NCBI GenBank assembly: GCA_024291935.2 | Contig: CM044317.1 | Coordinates: 64,346,730 to 64,410,729 of the forward strand | Direction: 5' to 3' | DNA: 64,000 nucleotides | Source of the DNA: Okapia johnstoni | Taxonomy: Eukaryota; Chordata; Mammalia; Artiodactyla; Giraffidae | The notes under the pieces: generated by a model | The model's input: the letters and a program-made list of their open reading frames with translations, nothing else | Told to the model about the DNA's origin: nothing | The model's database searches: none | In this document: one piece after another, positions 1 to 11,260 of the stretch | How positions within the stretch are numbered: position 1 is the stretch's first letter | How the letters are laid out: each line of letters opens with the position of its first letter | Program-made: the position numbers and the translations under genes

Positions 1-181
1 TGCTATGTTTTCTGGCAGGTGCTTTGCTGTCCTCTAATCAAAAGATGGGTCATAACTAGAAATCCATTTCCATATAATTACAGCACACTATCAGTGCCAT
101 GTATGGAATTACATTTTTAACCATGAAAGACTAAAATGACTGTTTAGAAAAGCACCACTAGGATATCACCACTTTTGTGAA

Positions 182-388
182 GTGAAGTTGCTCAGTCGTG
201 TCCGAGTCTTTGCGACCCCACGGGCTGTAGCCAACTAGGCTCCTCCGTCCATGGGATTTTCCAGGCAAGAGAACTGGAGTGGATTGCCACTTCCTTCTCC
301 AGGGGATCTTCCCAGCCCAGGGATCGAACCCGGGTCTCCCTCACTGCAGACAGATGCTTTACCGTCTGAGCCACCAGGGAATTGCTTT
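182..388 (-). mobile_element. Bov-tA SINE, antisense, with 11-bp TSD
   Basis: The sequence shows the Bov-A body (GCTCAGTCGTGTCCGA... ) and then the tRNA-derived head with a B-box (GATCGAACCCGGGTC) in reverse orientation. ACTTTTGTGAA occurs at 171-181 and again at 389-399, which fixes the boundaries of the insertion. Confidence 0.92.
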
Positions 389-421
389 ACTTTTGTGAAA
401 TAGAGGTGTAATAAGGAAAGG

Positions 422-622
422 ATCAGTCGCTCAGTCATGTCCGACTCTTTGCAACCCCATGGACTGTATAGCTCACCAGCCTCCTCTGTCTATGGAATTC
501 TCCAAGCAAGAATACTGGAATAGGTTGCCATTTCCTCCTCCAGGGGATCTTCCCAATCCAGGGATCGAACCCGGGTCTCCTTCACTGCGGGCAGATGCTT
601 TACCATCTGAGCTACCAGGGAA
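422..622 (-). mobile_element. Bov-tA SINE, antisense
   Basis: This is a second antisense Bov-tA copy with the same body-then-tRNA-head order, ending GAGCTACCAGGGA. It lies about 30 bp beyond the first copy. I see no convincing target-site duplication. Confidence 0.9.
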
Positions 623-628
623 TAATAG

Positions 629-795
629 ATCAACCACTGAGTCATGTCGGACTGTTTCTGACCCCACGGACTGCAGCACGGCAGGCTTCCCTGTCCATCA
701 CCAACTCCTGGAGCTTGCTCAAACTCATGTCCATCGAGTCGGTGATGCCATCCAACTATCTCATCTTCTGTCATCCCCTTCTCCTCCTAAGCAAT
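629..795 (-). mobile_element. BovB LINE 3' end fragment, antisense
   Basis: The reverse strand reads the last codons of the BovB ORF2 C-terminus (region encoding DSMDMSL and VMDRE...) and the 3' end. It abuts the preceding SINE, so the two may be a compound insertion. Only about 165 bp remain. Confidence 0.82.
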
Positions 796-1623
796 TGAAG
801 AGACTAGCCTTGACCTAAGCATCTTCATCAAGGTCATTGTTTATTGTGTTCAGAGACACAGGTTTGTTTCAGACCTTGTGGCTGGTCCAGCTGAGCCTCT
901 TGGGTGCAGCTGTATCCCTAATAACACACAGTTGAGCTTGTCACAGTGCCCCAGGAAGAAAGATTTATGCTTGGGGTGTCAAAGCTAGCCATCACCTACC
1001 TGCAGGAAAGGAGATAAAAGGAAGATTTGTAGAGGAAGATAATGTTCTAAAGTTGCTATAGAGGAAGAAAGTGCAGTGACCAGAAAGCAGGCGTGCAATT
1101 GGCACATGTTGATTGACAAATGGAAGTAGAAGGAAAATTAATAGTACCAATAGGGGAAAAAAAATCAGGTGAAAGAAGAATCAAGGACAAAGTGGTGGTT
1201 TTAATGATCACATCTTCTTCTCTTCTATTTATTTGAGAATGTAAATACTTTTATTCATACTTTTATTTTGCAATCCACACAACATTTAACATCCGTTTTT
1301 TCTTTGGGGGTTGCACCACCAGGTCCTTAAGGTGAATAGTACATTTTACAGATGCTGAAACTGACCAGTAGGGAGCGCTCTTGGCACCACACTACGTGTC
1401 TCTGAACCTGAGACAGTCCAGGTAATTCTTAATCTAACCTTTGACGTTTTCTTCTCACATTTTCACCTAACCACAAAATAATTCTATTAACAATATAAAT
1501 TTTAAAATGATAATAATGAATAAATGATCAAATAACTGGTTGGCAAAATGACAGCAAGGTGATTGTACCCAAGTAAAAAATGAATATGGATTTATCATAT
1601 CCAGGAAATATTTGGCTAAGGTT
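796..1623. other. Intronic sequence, mostly unique
   Basis: No gene is visible. A short stretch near 1340-1370 (CATTTTACAGATGCTGAAACTGA) resembles an antisense MIR core. The rest looks like unique, A/T-rich intron. Confidence 0.5.
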
Positions 1624-1636
1624 AATAAAAGTATTA

Positions 1637-1858
1637 GGCTTCCCAGGTGGTGCTAGTGGTAAAGAATCTGCTTGCCAATCCCCCAAACATAAGAGATACA
1701 GGTTCAATCCCTGGGTTGGGAAGATCCCCTGGAGAATGGCATGGCAACACACTCCAATATCCTTGCCTGGAGAATCTCATGGACAGAGGAGCCTGGCGGG
1801 CTATAGTCCATAGGGTCGTAAAGAGTCAGACATGACAGAAGCAAGTCAGCATGCATGC
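1637..1858 (+). mobile_element. Bov-tA SINE, sense, with 13-bp TSD
   Basis: The tRNA-like head (GTGGTAAAGAATCTGC) is followed by the Bov-A body ending GAGTCAGACATGAC. AATAAAAGTATTA at 1624-1636 is repeated with one mismatch at 1859-1871. Confidence 0.92.
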
Positions 1859-1871
1859 AATAAAAGTGTTA

Positions 1872-2915
1872 ATATGAAAAATGTTTTAAAGTAAAAGGTT
1901 TATTGTTCAAGTCTGAATAAAAAACAACTATTAAGCATCAACTTACCTTCCATATCTTTTTCTTTATTTGACTATTTAGTGCTGAACTATTGGAGAGACA
2001 TGGAAATTTTCTTTCCATCCTTGAAATAAATTCATGCAACTGAGAGATAGACCTGATGTCTTGATGAAAGAAGGCTTGGCGGACAACGTGTTTCAACTGT
2101 CCCTTTCTGTAGTGTCCCCAAGTTCTGTTTATGCCTCAGGTCTCCCTTGGCCATACTGAAATGCAGGATTTATGAGAGGCATTCATTTCTGTTGTAAACT
2201 GGGAGAAAGAAGATTGTACAAGAGATGAGAAAGGAGCTCTTGCTTGACATTCAATCATAGGTCTTGGGCATATCCACTGAGGAGCATACACAGGGAAGCT
2301 GATGTTCTGCAAATGGGTTGTCTTCAAACTGACTGTACTTGCAAAGCTTTGTACAGTTTCCTCGGGGACCCATAGGCCAGTTTGAAGACCACTGGATTGC
2401 AAAATGAATACAAGTGTGGTCAACATTTTACAACTTTGAAGTTAATGAAAATCTTGAAGACATGTATAGAAATAAAGCCTTCCTCCTGGGGGCATTATAT
2501 ACGTATCATTGGAATATAATGTCTATAACTGTAATACAATTCAAGTCATATTTACAATCATCTAAGATTCATAGAGTAAGCAACACACACCAAAATGAAA
2601 ATGACTTGACAATTTATAGTATTTAAATAGTGCTTTAGCATCTAACAAGTGGAAACGATGAATACATTATTATATTAATCCATTCTAACTTGCCTTAATA
2701 TGTTATGGTTCTGAAGACTCGTTATTTTAAAACCAAAAAGGGAAAATTTAAGGTGTGCATGTCAAACAGTGCAACTAAAAAAATGCAACCAATGAAAAGA
2801 ATGATGTAAAAAATCTGAGTGTGATGGTTTATGTGTTATAAGGGAAGAGTGACTTGGGGCGGTTAATTCATTTATATTTCTGTGGTTTTTAAGATGCTTT
2901 CCAGAACAGTTTTTC
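1872..2915. other. Intronic sequence without recognised features
   Basis: This stretch is A/T-rich with no exon-like reading frame and no repeat that I can name with confidence. Confidence 0.45.
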
Positions 2916-2917
2916 TT

Positions 2918-3238
2918 ATAAATTACTGAATTCACTTGTGTTCACTGAATCTCTGCTCTGTGCTGGTGAGTACTGCTGGGTGCTGAGGTCGTGGCAAGGA
3001 ACACGACAATCTCTGTCTCAGGACGCTTGCTGCTTCTCTCTCGCACACTGGGCTCTACATGCAGAAAGGACAGTAGAGTTCAAAGAAAGAGGATTGTTTG
3101 GTTTAGAAGACCTGCTTCATATCCCAGCCTCATCATATGAGCCTGGTGACCTAGGTGCCCTGAGAGTCTCTAAGCCTACTTAGGAGCCTGCAACAGAGTT
3201 GTTGTGGCAATTAAGTAAACTCATGTTTATAAAAAGCA
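2918..3238 (+). repeat. Possible ancient mammalian repeat (MIR or L2 type)
   Basis: The CTCTGCTCTGTGCTGG...GGGTGCTGAGG pattern, then a loosely MIR-like 3' half ending in GGCAATTAAGTAAACTC, suggests degraded MIR or L2 sequence. The assignment is weak. The 81-codon reading frame here is chance. Confidence 0.4.
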
Positions 3239-3984
3239 TTGGTAAAATACCATCAAATGTGGGTTATTGATGAGATTGTTCCCTCTCTGTTCTTTATCAA
3301 GCCCTCCAAGCATCTTCTGCTTTACGCACATCATTAAACCATCTAGATTCACTGGGTCTTTAGCGTTTACTACATTAATGCTGCTCTTTTCTGGAGTTGA
3401 AATTTCTCTTTTCTCCCTTGATTTTTCACTAAGACTGGACTAAACCTTACTCTCAGACCTAGATCACCTGCTGTCTGCTTTCTTTGTATGGGAGCCACCA
3501 GGAGAGATACAGAACATATGAATAACCCATCCAAGATGTTTAATTTTATGTTGACACTTGCGTTTGTTCAAACATCTTCTCATTCATCTGTTCTCCACTC
3601 TATGTTTCTTTAAACTCTCAGTCTCATTTTCTTCCCCTCCTTTTCAAAAGACTTTGCCTCCCATTTTACTGAAAAGACGGAAACCATCCAGTGACTTTAT
3701 TTCATGTACAGGGACCTACACTATAGCCTCTCATTTTCTTTCTCTCTGTCACTTCAATTTCCCCTTTTCAACTTGCTTGCTTCCTGTTGTGTTTGCAATA
3801 ATGTTCTTAAAGGGAGGGGAGGTGCTCCCTTGACCCTGTTGAGACCCTGCAACATTTGCCGATTTCTTCCTTTCTGCTCTTTGTGACCAGCTTTGCAAAC
3901 TTGCTCATGCAAGTGGTCTGTGACCACTAGCTCATTTCTTGTGCAGCCTAGATTTTTTGACCCATGATTTTGGTGAAAAAGCCA

Positions 3985-4196
3985 ATGTTGTTGTTGTTGT
4001 TCAGTTGCCAAGTCGTATCCAACTCTTCGTGACTCCATGGACTGTAGGCCACCAGGCTCCTCTGTCCATGGGATTCCCCAGGCAAGAATCCTGGAGTAGG
4101 TTGCCATTTCTTTGTCCAGGGGTCTTCCCCAACAGGAATCAAGCCCACGTCTCCTGCATTAGTGGATTCTTTACCACTGAGCTACCAGGGAAGCCC
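3985..4196 (-). mobile_element. Bov-tA SINE, antisense
   Basis: It begins with a GTT-repeat tail (the complement of the usual AAC tail), then the reversed Bov-A body and tRNA head, ending GAGCTACCAGGGAAGCCC. Confidence 0.9.
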
Positions 4197-4689
4197 CTAT
4201 TTGCATATATTTGATTCTAAATATCATAACCTTCATCAATACAAACAGTTCCAAAAAAGAGTCTTGTAAAGAATTGTTACTACATTTTCCTGAGTGAGAG
4301 GATACACATTTTTGTGGAATAGCTTGCTTCTCTGAGAACACTGTCCTTGTTGCTTATGATATAGATCAAAGAGAGAAAGAAGTAACACATGGATATTTGC
4401 AGCAACTGCATTCTGAAAGCAGAAGAAAAAGAAAAGGAGTGGATCATGTCAAGGGAACAGTGCTGAAGTAAGAGGGTGTCTGAGATCATCAGGGTTGATT
4501 TTCTTAGTAACAATGGTCGATAACTTGGAGTCAGTTTTATCAGTTTCTGATAAATAGGATGAGTCAAAACAGCAGTCTAGAATAAAAGTTTTACATTATT
4601 ATTCACAAACAACAAATCAGCCAGTGTTAATGTACAGTTTGATACCAGAATCAATCTACAGAGTGTTTCCATACCCTAAAGATTCTTTG

Positions 4690-5442
4690 TACCTCTGCAG
4701 AAAATTCCCCCCTGAAATCTCCCAGCTGGAAATAGCTGTCCATCTGCTCTCTGTCACTGTAGTTCTGCCTTTTCTAGAATTTCATATAAATGAAGTCATT
4801 CAGTCAGTTCTTAACTTGTGTCTGACTTCTTTCTCTTAGTATGTTTTTGAGATTCATCCATGTTGTTCCATGTATTAATATCTCTTATTTCTTTATTGCT
4901 GAGTATTGTTCTGTGGTATAGGTATAGAACAAGTTTTTTATTTACTTACCACTTGAGGGAGATTAAAGTTTTCTTTTTTTAAATTAATTTATTTTTTATT
5001 GAAGGATAATTGAAAGCTTTCTTTTTTTTATAAGAATGCTTCTATGAACATTCTCATATACATTTTTGTGCATCATGTTTTCATTCCTGTTGGATAAATA
5101 CCTAGAAATGCAAATTGCTGCTTCACTCAGGGAGATGTCTGTTTAACTTTATGAAATTTTTCAAAGTGGCTATATTGTCTATTTTGTATTCATATCAGCA
5201 GCCTGTGAGCATTCCAGTTCCTCTGAATCCTCATTAACACTTGGTGTCATCAGTTATTATAACTTGAGCCGCTCTAGTAGAGGTGTAGTGGGATTTCATT
5301 GTGGCTTTAATTCGAATTTCTCTGATGACTAGTGATGTAGAGCATCTTCTTATACCTTTCTTGGCCATTCATATATCTTGTGATGTGTCTGCTCAAATTT
5401 TGTGCCCATTTTTAAATTGGGTTATTTGTCTTCAAAAAATTG
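4690..5442 (-). mobile_element. Old L1 (L1M-type) 3' UTR / ORF2 end, antisense
   Basis: Characteristic antisense L1M phrases are present: ATTTCATATAAATGAAGTC, GAGATTCATCCATGTTG, GTGGGATTTCATTGTGGCTT, TCTGATGACTAGTGATGTAG, and AAATTGGGTTATTTGTCTTC at the end. It is heavily diverged. It contains the 32-bp L1 stub reported separately at 4981-5012. Confidence 0.8.
4981..5012 (-). mobile_element. Ultra-short ruminant L1 3'-end stub (32 bp) with imperfect TSD
   Basis: The 32 bp read, on the reverse strand, as the extreme 3' end of ruminant L1 (AATTATCCTTCAATAAAAAA). They are flanked by AAAGTTTTCTTTTTTT at 4965-4980 and AAAGCTTTCTTTTTTT at 5013-5028, with one mismatch. The related copy at 6138-6160 runs through this point without the 32 bp and so represents an empty site. 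Confidence 0.65.
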
Positions 5443-6035
5443 TTTTAAAGAATTCAGGAGTCTCTGAATTCTCATGAATGCCTTCTTATGTGGACGAAGT
5501 AAAAAATCTGGTGGATAAACAGAGGAGAATTCACTTCAGGAAGGAACAGAGCTGGGAGCTAATGAGCCTCCTTTCCCAGGCTGGCTGCACAGTGTGCCGG
5601 ATGGTGTGTACTGCACACCAATGATGTACTAAACCCATGGTAGGGTGCGAATGCAAGACCCTGTGATGAAAATGGCAGCTTCCAGGGATAGATATGGTTT
5701 GCATTTTTTTTTTTTTAATTTTTGCTACAGGATCCAGGAATGGGTTCCTCTTGAGCTAAGAGATATTAAACTATTCTTTTTTTGGATAGAAGTTCCTCCA
5801 AAATAACATAAGGAAATTTTTAGACATATTGAAGTGAGAGATATTTCAAAGCTATGTGGTGATAGATCTCAAAGCACAGAGAGTTTAACATGGTCATTAA
5901 ACCTTATGTTAGAAGAAAAGGATTATAGCACAAGCATTCTTTTTTAAAGATTTAAAATAGAATGCTTATATACCAGATGTTGTAAAGTAATTTAGCAATG
6001 ACAGTATTTTTTTATTTTAGAGATTATTTAAAGAT
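5443..6035. other. Intronic sequence, mostly unique, with a T-rich tract
   Basis: No repeat or exon is recognised at 5450-5700, where base composition is more balanced (for example TGTGCCGGATGGTGTGTACTG). A T-rich run lies at 5706-5725. The rest is A/T-rich. Confidence 0.4.
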
Positions 6036-6039
6036 TTCT

Positions 6040-6250
6040 ACATTGTTGTATTAGTATCTCATACTACTTTATTGCAGAGTTTTGTTTGTGGTATAAAGAT
6101 AGAACAATTTTTTTATTTACTTAACACTTGAGGGAGATTAAAGTTGTTTTCTTTTTTGCTATTATAAATAATGCTTTTATGGTCATTCTCATACATGTTT
6201 TTGTGCATCATGTTTTCATTCCTATTAGATAAATATCTAGAAACGCAAAT
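6040..6250 (-). mobile_element. Second copy of the same old L1 segment, antisense
   Basis: This stretch parallels 4858-5116 in order: a TTTATTGC-AGAG block, GGTATAAAGATAGAACAA, CACTTGAGGGAGATTAAAG, TTTTTGTGCATCATGTTTTC and TAGAAACGCAAAT. It lacks the 32-bp stub of the first copy. Either two insertions of one L1 subfamily or a local duplication would explain it. Confidence 0.7.
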
Positions 6251-7410
6251 AATACAATATATGCTATCTATTACATAATAATTTTGTACTAAGGAGTCAT
6301 CGCCACATGATATTTATCTGGCACCATTGTGTATATTGTGAGGTACCCATGAGAACTACCCAACATAATCTCAATAATCTTGGCAGTTTACCAAGAAATA
6401 GAAATTTTCTCTGAAAAATATGACAAGTGGCATAAAAAAGGAGCAGGTTTTGGCCACAGCACAAAGGACTACTCCAGCCACTAGGTTCAGGCTGGATCTG
6501 ATATACCCTGAATTTCAGAGCATCTCCTCTTTTCTTCTGGGCCAACTTGACACCAGTGATAAACATGCAGATGGTTTCCCACAGTGCACAGTGCCTGGCA
6601 TGGAATAGACAGTTGGTACAATTTGATGAGCTACTTGGAAATTCTCAAGAATATGAAGAATTGTATCCAGAGCAAAAAAGAAATTTTTTAAAAACTTTCA
6701 TATCTGGTGACAAGCATTGATGCTACAAATAGAGTTAGCCGAGACCAGGCTTATGAAGCCTGCACTATCTGGATCATTCCTGAAAATCTGCTTGCTTTTG
6801 TACAAATACCACCTCTTTAAGCATCACTTCAGCCAACCACCTGCTCATCATATAGAATCAAATTTAACTCATTCAAGAAGAAATTGAGAACTTACCTTGT
6901 ATTAAAAGCAGTTCAACAGTTCCCTCATAGATGCATGCTCATGGTTACAATACCCTCAAAAGTAAGGAACTCCCTTTATATCTATTGATTTAAATTTAGA
7001 AGGGAAACATTTGGCCATATTATCCTATGGTTTACCAACCCTTTTTTGCATGTAGTTCAGACCTTATAAAAGTCAGTTTGTTGAGTTAGGTTTTCTGCAT
7101 ACAAGCAATTTTCATCTTTTCTTGAGATAAATCAGAATAACAAACAGTCTCAAATGCTTAATTCATTGTACTTTGAAAATAAAGACAGGAATGGGAAGAA
7201 GTTGATGGTGGAGAGTGATGGGTGAGCTGAAGCCTCATGAAAGGCTTCACAACCCCTCACAAGATTTGACACTGAAGAGACACAGACAGAATTAATTCTG
7301 TGAAGACTCTAAGAATTTAACAATAAAAGAAGCCCTTTGCTTTGGCTGCCAGGACTCTCAATATTAAACTTGTCTTTTTTAAAGTTTACTTTTTAAATAG
7401 CACAATCACC
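6251..7410. other. Intronic sequence without recognised features
   Basis: No exon signal is visible. The overlapping reading frames on both strands at 6297-6608 lack splice context and resemble no family that I know. Confidence 0.45.
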
Positions 7411-7535
7411 TTATTTTTTTAAATTTTGGCTGCACCCTGAAGCGTGTGGGACATTAGTTCCTTGACCAGGGATTGAACCCACACCCCTTGCTTTGCAAAG
7501 TGGAGACTTAACCACTGGACCACCAGGGGGCTCCC
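7411..7535 (-). mobile_element. tRNA-Glu-derived SINE (CHR type), antisense
   Basis: TTGGCTGCACCC, GACCAGGGATTGAACCCAC and CCACTGGACCACCAGG in this order are the reverse of the cetartiodactyl tRNA-Glu SINE, preceded by its T-rich tail complement. Confidence 0.85.
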
Positions 7536-7858
7536 TAAACTTAAGTCTTAACTGTAGTAGCTCAATGATTATCTCTAGTTCTTGGCATAATGACCTTTTC
7601 TTTCTTTTTCTTTTTTTTAAACTGCTGTCCTTTAAACCCTGTGTTTAAATGTTTGTTTTGTCAGAAATATAATATATATACATATATATATTTTAAGTGA
7701 TCTCAAAGCTTTTTTGAAAGTAGACAGAGCACCAATTCAAAAATAGATAAAAATAATAGCAATGCAAAGAAGTTTAATGTTATGAACTATCAAAAAGCCA
7801 AGAATCAGACAAAAATTGATTTGCTTTAGCACCTGTTTCTTATGTCTATCCCCTGATT

Positions 7859-8098
7859 TGGTGCAGTGGTACAAAATCTGCCTGCACTGCAGGAGCCGCA
7901 GGAGATGTGGGTTCAACCCCTGGGTCAGGAAGATCCCCTGGAGGAGGAAATGGCAACCCACTCCAGTATTCTTGCCTGGAAAATCTCATGGACAGAGGAG
8001 GCTGGTGGGCTATATTCCATAGCATTGCAAACAGTCAGACATGACTGAGCGCACACACACACACATATGCACACACGGACAGACACACACACCACACG
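7859..8098 (+). mobile_element. Bov-tA SINE, sense, CA-rich tail, 8-bp TSD
   Basis: A shortened tRNA head is followed by a complete Bov-A body and a CA-dinucleotide-rich tail (8051-8096). CCCTGATT at 7851-7858 is repeated at 8099-8106. Confidence 0.9.
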
Positions 8099-8281
8099 CC
8101 CTGATTGACCATGATGAGTATTAATATAGAGATATTCACTGCTTTATTTTATTATGCATTCAGAGAAGCTATTCAGAGGCATAAATTAGAATCTGTGGCA
8201 CTACTCTATTTTAGAAAGTTGAAAGGGACCTTAATAAAATTAGCTATTACCTCTAGAAAACACCTGATGATATAGACACCA

Positions 8282-8478
8282 CGGTAAGGCCTTACTAATA
8301 CTGATCTAATTTAATATTCACAAAAACGTGTGACATCATGACCCTAATTTTACAATTGGGAGAACTGAAGCCCGTGAGCGTTACGTGTGTTGCTCAAGGC
8401 GACATCTCTAGTGAGTTGCAGAGCGAGGATTTAAACCCAGCACTGTCTGGCCAGAGTCTTTGCCACTGTAATGGATAC
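8282..8478 (-). repeat. MIR SINE, antisense
   Basis: The order AATTTTACAATTGGGAGAACTGAAG, TTGCTCAAGGCGACATC, GAGCGAGGATTTAAACCCAG, CTGTCTGGC is a reversed MIR core and head. It is diverged, as expected for this age. Confidence 0.8.
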
Positions 8479-9225
8479 GGCCGCCTTGAGGATGAGTTCA
8501 GTGAACCACCCTCTCCTTGCTCATTGCACAGAATCACATGTAAGTTATTTGTGTAGATGAGAAATTATTTTGTCTTCAAAGACATTAGTCCTGCCGTTCC
8601 TTAGAGATACATTCTGATGCTTAATATTCCCGTCAAAGGTGTGAAGTCCTTCTTTGTATCTGGATTTATCTTTGCTGTGCTCTCCCGGGTTCTTTCCCTT
8701 TTGTCTTTTTCTCAGTCGAGGGCAAGGCTCTCAGACACACTGACGCACTGCGGGAGACTTAAGGGAAAAGCAGTCCTCAGATTTTTAGATTTCAGTAAAG
8801 TAAACATTACTAGGTGATTTACTAATAGTACAACTGGGGATTTCAGAATAAGTTCCTCTTACACTTTATGTTTGAGTAGCTGTTCTTGTCTTTCAGAATC
8901 CAACGTTGTCATCAAATCCTTCAAGAGAAAGATTCCTCCATTTCAAAGTTATATTTTCTTTCAAATTGAAGTTGCCCTCAGAAAATGGGAAACTGATAAA
9001 AATGAATTCTATCTTTATTCTTAGAAGGTAGTTCATGGCCCAGTGAAATTTTATTTTTGTATCTCAAATGAGGCAAAATACTGATATAATGATTTATTCT
9101 AATTGAAGAATTTAGCACAGAATTTTTACATGTTTAATATAGAAGAGCATCTTTACTCTAGTACCCTCATCTCTTTTTTTCTTTTTTTAATTCAGAAACA
9201 AAAATTGAAAGAGAATAACATAAAC
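8479..9225. other. Intronic sequence without recognised features
   Basis: I see no exon or named repeat. Open frames at 8338-8817 fall in MIR or in unique sequence and have no splice context. Confidence 0.4.
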
Positions 9226-10000
9226 TCCGTTGTCAGCTAGTACCGTTGAAACTCAGCGGTGGGGAGCTTGTGACAAAGTGCCTGGTAGCTTGATTTCCAA
9301 TGGCCGATTGCCCTGTACTTGCTAATTGGAAAGGACTCAGTACCAAGTAAAGCTGCTCATGAAACAAGCTTTTGCCAAGTCAGAAAAACTTTATTTTCAC
9401 TGCCATAATATAGGATATCAAGTGCAGTTCTGCCAGCTTCCAGTTTAACCCGAGCGCTGGGAGCCTGGAAGAGCCCGGGTGAATGAGAGGCACGCGGTCA
9501 AGTTTACTTTCATCGTGTGCTTTTAATACACTACTTTGCCAAACTTTTAACCAGAGCTGCCAACAGATGACAAAATGAGCCTGTTTGAGTCTCCGGGCTT
9601 TTATACCTACCCTACCCTGCCCCTTATTCCCTCATGAAGGAACTAACAAGCCATGCTGTGGCCAAAAGGCAGGCTGCAGAAAAGAAATGGAGAAAGAGAG
9701 AGCTCGAGTCAAGTTAATTCAGTTCCTGGCTAACTGGTGTCCAAATAATTAAGAGCTGGCTTAAAAAAAAAATACCCAACACCTAATAGAGGCTCAGCAA
9801 TGACTACAGCAAAAGAGCATTGAAAATTTTGGAACATTTATCAACTACTGGGGAGTCCAAGGCAACTGGGTAAAAGCAGAAAGTTAGATAGAAACAGAGA
9901 CCCGAGTAGGAGAGAAGGAAATTAGACAGCTGGCTGGCAGCAGCAAAGTCATCTAAGAGCTGGAAAAAAGATCAGCTTTCATTTTCAGTGATGAGATGGT
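9226..10000. promoter_or_regulatory. Candidate conserved non-coding block
   Basis: No repeat family is recognisable across roughly 770 bp. About eleven CpGs fall in 9229-9600, well above the neighbouring intron. Long undisturbed A/T motifs such as CCAAATAATTAAGAGCTGG (9740-9758) and CTTTTAATACACTACTTTGCC recall developmental enhancer sequence. No coding frame is convincing. Function is inferred only from composition. Confidence 0.35.
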
Positions 10001-10182
10001 GGGTATTTGGTAGTTTGAATAAGATTTATTCTCAATAGCCACCCCCCTTTTTTGCTTGTTTTATGTTCCATTTATGTTGTATAATAAATACTTATCTACA
10101 AACTAAAGGTAGAACCCTGAGAGAAACACTTTTCTGGCTATGTCTCCAGGTTCAGTTAAAATGAGGTTAAGGCAATTACTGT

Positions 10183-10680
10183 GTGGCTCACAATAAACTG
10201 TGGAAAATTCTGAAAGAGATGGGAATACCAGACCACCTGACCTGTCTCTTGAGAAACCTGTATGCAGGTCAGGAAGCAACAGTTAGAAATGGACATGGAA
10301 CAATAGACTGGTTCCATAAAGGAAAAGGAGTACGTCAAGGCTGTATATTGTCACCCTGCTTATTTAACTTCTATGCAGAGTACATCATGAGAAACGCTGG
10401 GCTGGAAGAAGCACAAGCTGGAATCAAGATTGCCGGGAGAAATATCAATGACCTCAGATATGCAGATGACACCATCCTTATGGCAGAAAGTGAAGAACTA
10501 AAAAGCCTCTTGATGAAAGTGAAAGAGGAGAGTGAAAAAAAAGTTTTTGGCTTAAAGCTCAACATTCAGAAAACTAAGATCATGGCATCTGGTCCCATCA
10601 CTTCATGGCAAATAGATGGGGAAACAGTGGAAACTGTCAGACTTTATTTTTTTGGGCTCCAAAATCACTGCAGATGGTGA
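10183..10680 (+). pseudogene. BovB ORF2 reverse-transcriptase fragment (broken)
   Basis: A 165-codon open stretch runs from the fingers/palm region (HNKLWKILKEMGIPDHLTCLLRNLYAGQ in part) through YADD to SWQIDGETVETV. The frame then leaves the BovB phase. It has no own start and its N-terminal endonuclease domain is missing, so no active enzyme is expected. Confidence 0.9.
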
Positions 10681-10725
10681 TTGCAGCAATGAAATTAAAA
10701 GACGCTTACTCCTTGGGAGCAAAGT

Positions 10726-11088
10726 TTGACCAACCTAGATAACATATTAAAAAGCAGAGACATTACTTTGTCAACAAAGGTCCGTCTAGTCAAGGCTGTG
10801 GTTTTTCCAGTGGTCATGTATGGATGTGGGAGTTGGATGGTGAAGAAAGCTGAGCACCAAAGAATTGATGCTTTTGAACTGTGGTGTTGGAGAAGACTCT
10901 TAAGAGTCCCTTGGACTGCAAGGAGATCCAACCAGTCCATCCTAAAGGAGATCAGCCCTGGGTGTTCATTGGAAGGACTGATGTTGAAGCTGAAACTCCA
11001 ATACTTTGGCCACCTCATGCGAAGAGTTGACTCATTGGAAAAGACCCTGATGCTGGGAAGGATTGGGGGCAGGAGGAGAAGGGGATGA
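10726..11088 (+). pseudogene. BovB ORF2 C-terminal fragment (broken)
   Basis: A 120-codon stretch begins MTNLDNILKSRDITL and continues to GRIGGRRRRG, then stops at TGA. It is the C-terminal part of the BovB polyprotein, shifted in frame relative to the upstream RT piece. Confidence 0.88.
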
Positions 11089-11260
11089 CAGAGGATGAGA
11101 TGGCTGCATGGCATTGCTGACTCAATGGACATGAGTTTGGGTAAACTCCAGGAGCTGGTGATGGACAGAGAGGCCTGGCGTGCTGCGATTCATGGGGTCG
11201 CAAAGAGTCGGACACGACTGAGCGACTGAACTGAACTGAACTGAACTGAAGGCAATTACT

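Larger units (their letters stand above)
10181..11248 (+). mobile_element. BovB LINE, 5'-truncated, with 12-bp TSD
   Basis: This is an RTE-type non-LTR retrotransposon fragment of 1.07 kb. The sense strand encodes the second half of the reverse transcriptase, including GCILSPCLFNFYAEYIM and the catalytic motif YADD (about codons 92-95 of the 10183 frame). After frame breaks it encodes the C-terminal region ([34 protein letters not shown]). Damage includes a lost Glu in ESEELKS, an extra run of A at about 10536-10543, a frame shift near 10645-10735, and a stop near 11086. It ends in three to four CTGAA units. AAGGCAATTACT at 10169-10180 recurs at 11249-11260. Confidence 0.96.

Noticed and set aside
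459..818. 119-codon reading frame
   Set aside because: It runs through two antisense retroelements (Bov-tA and BovB) and is a shadow of their sequence.
7859..8098. tRNA genes, because of B-box-like sequences in many elements
   Set aside because: The tRNA-like heads lack a complete cloverleaf and are always joined to Bov-A bodies or CHR SINE bodies.
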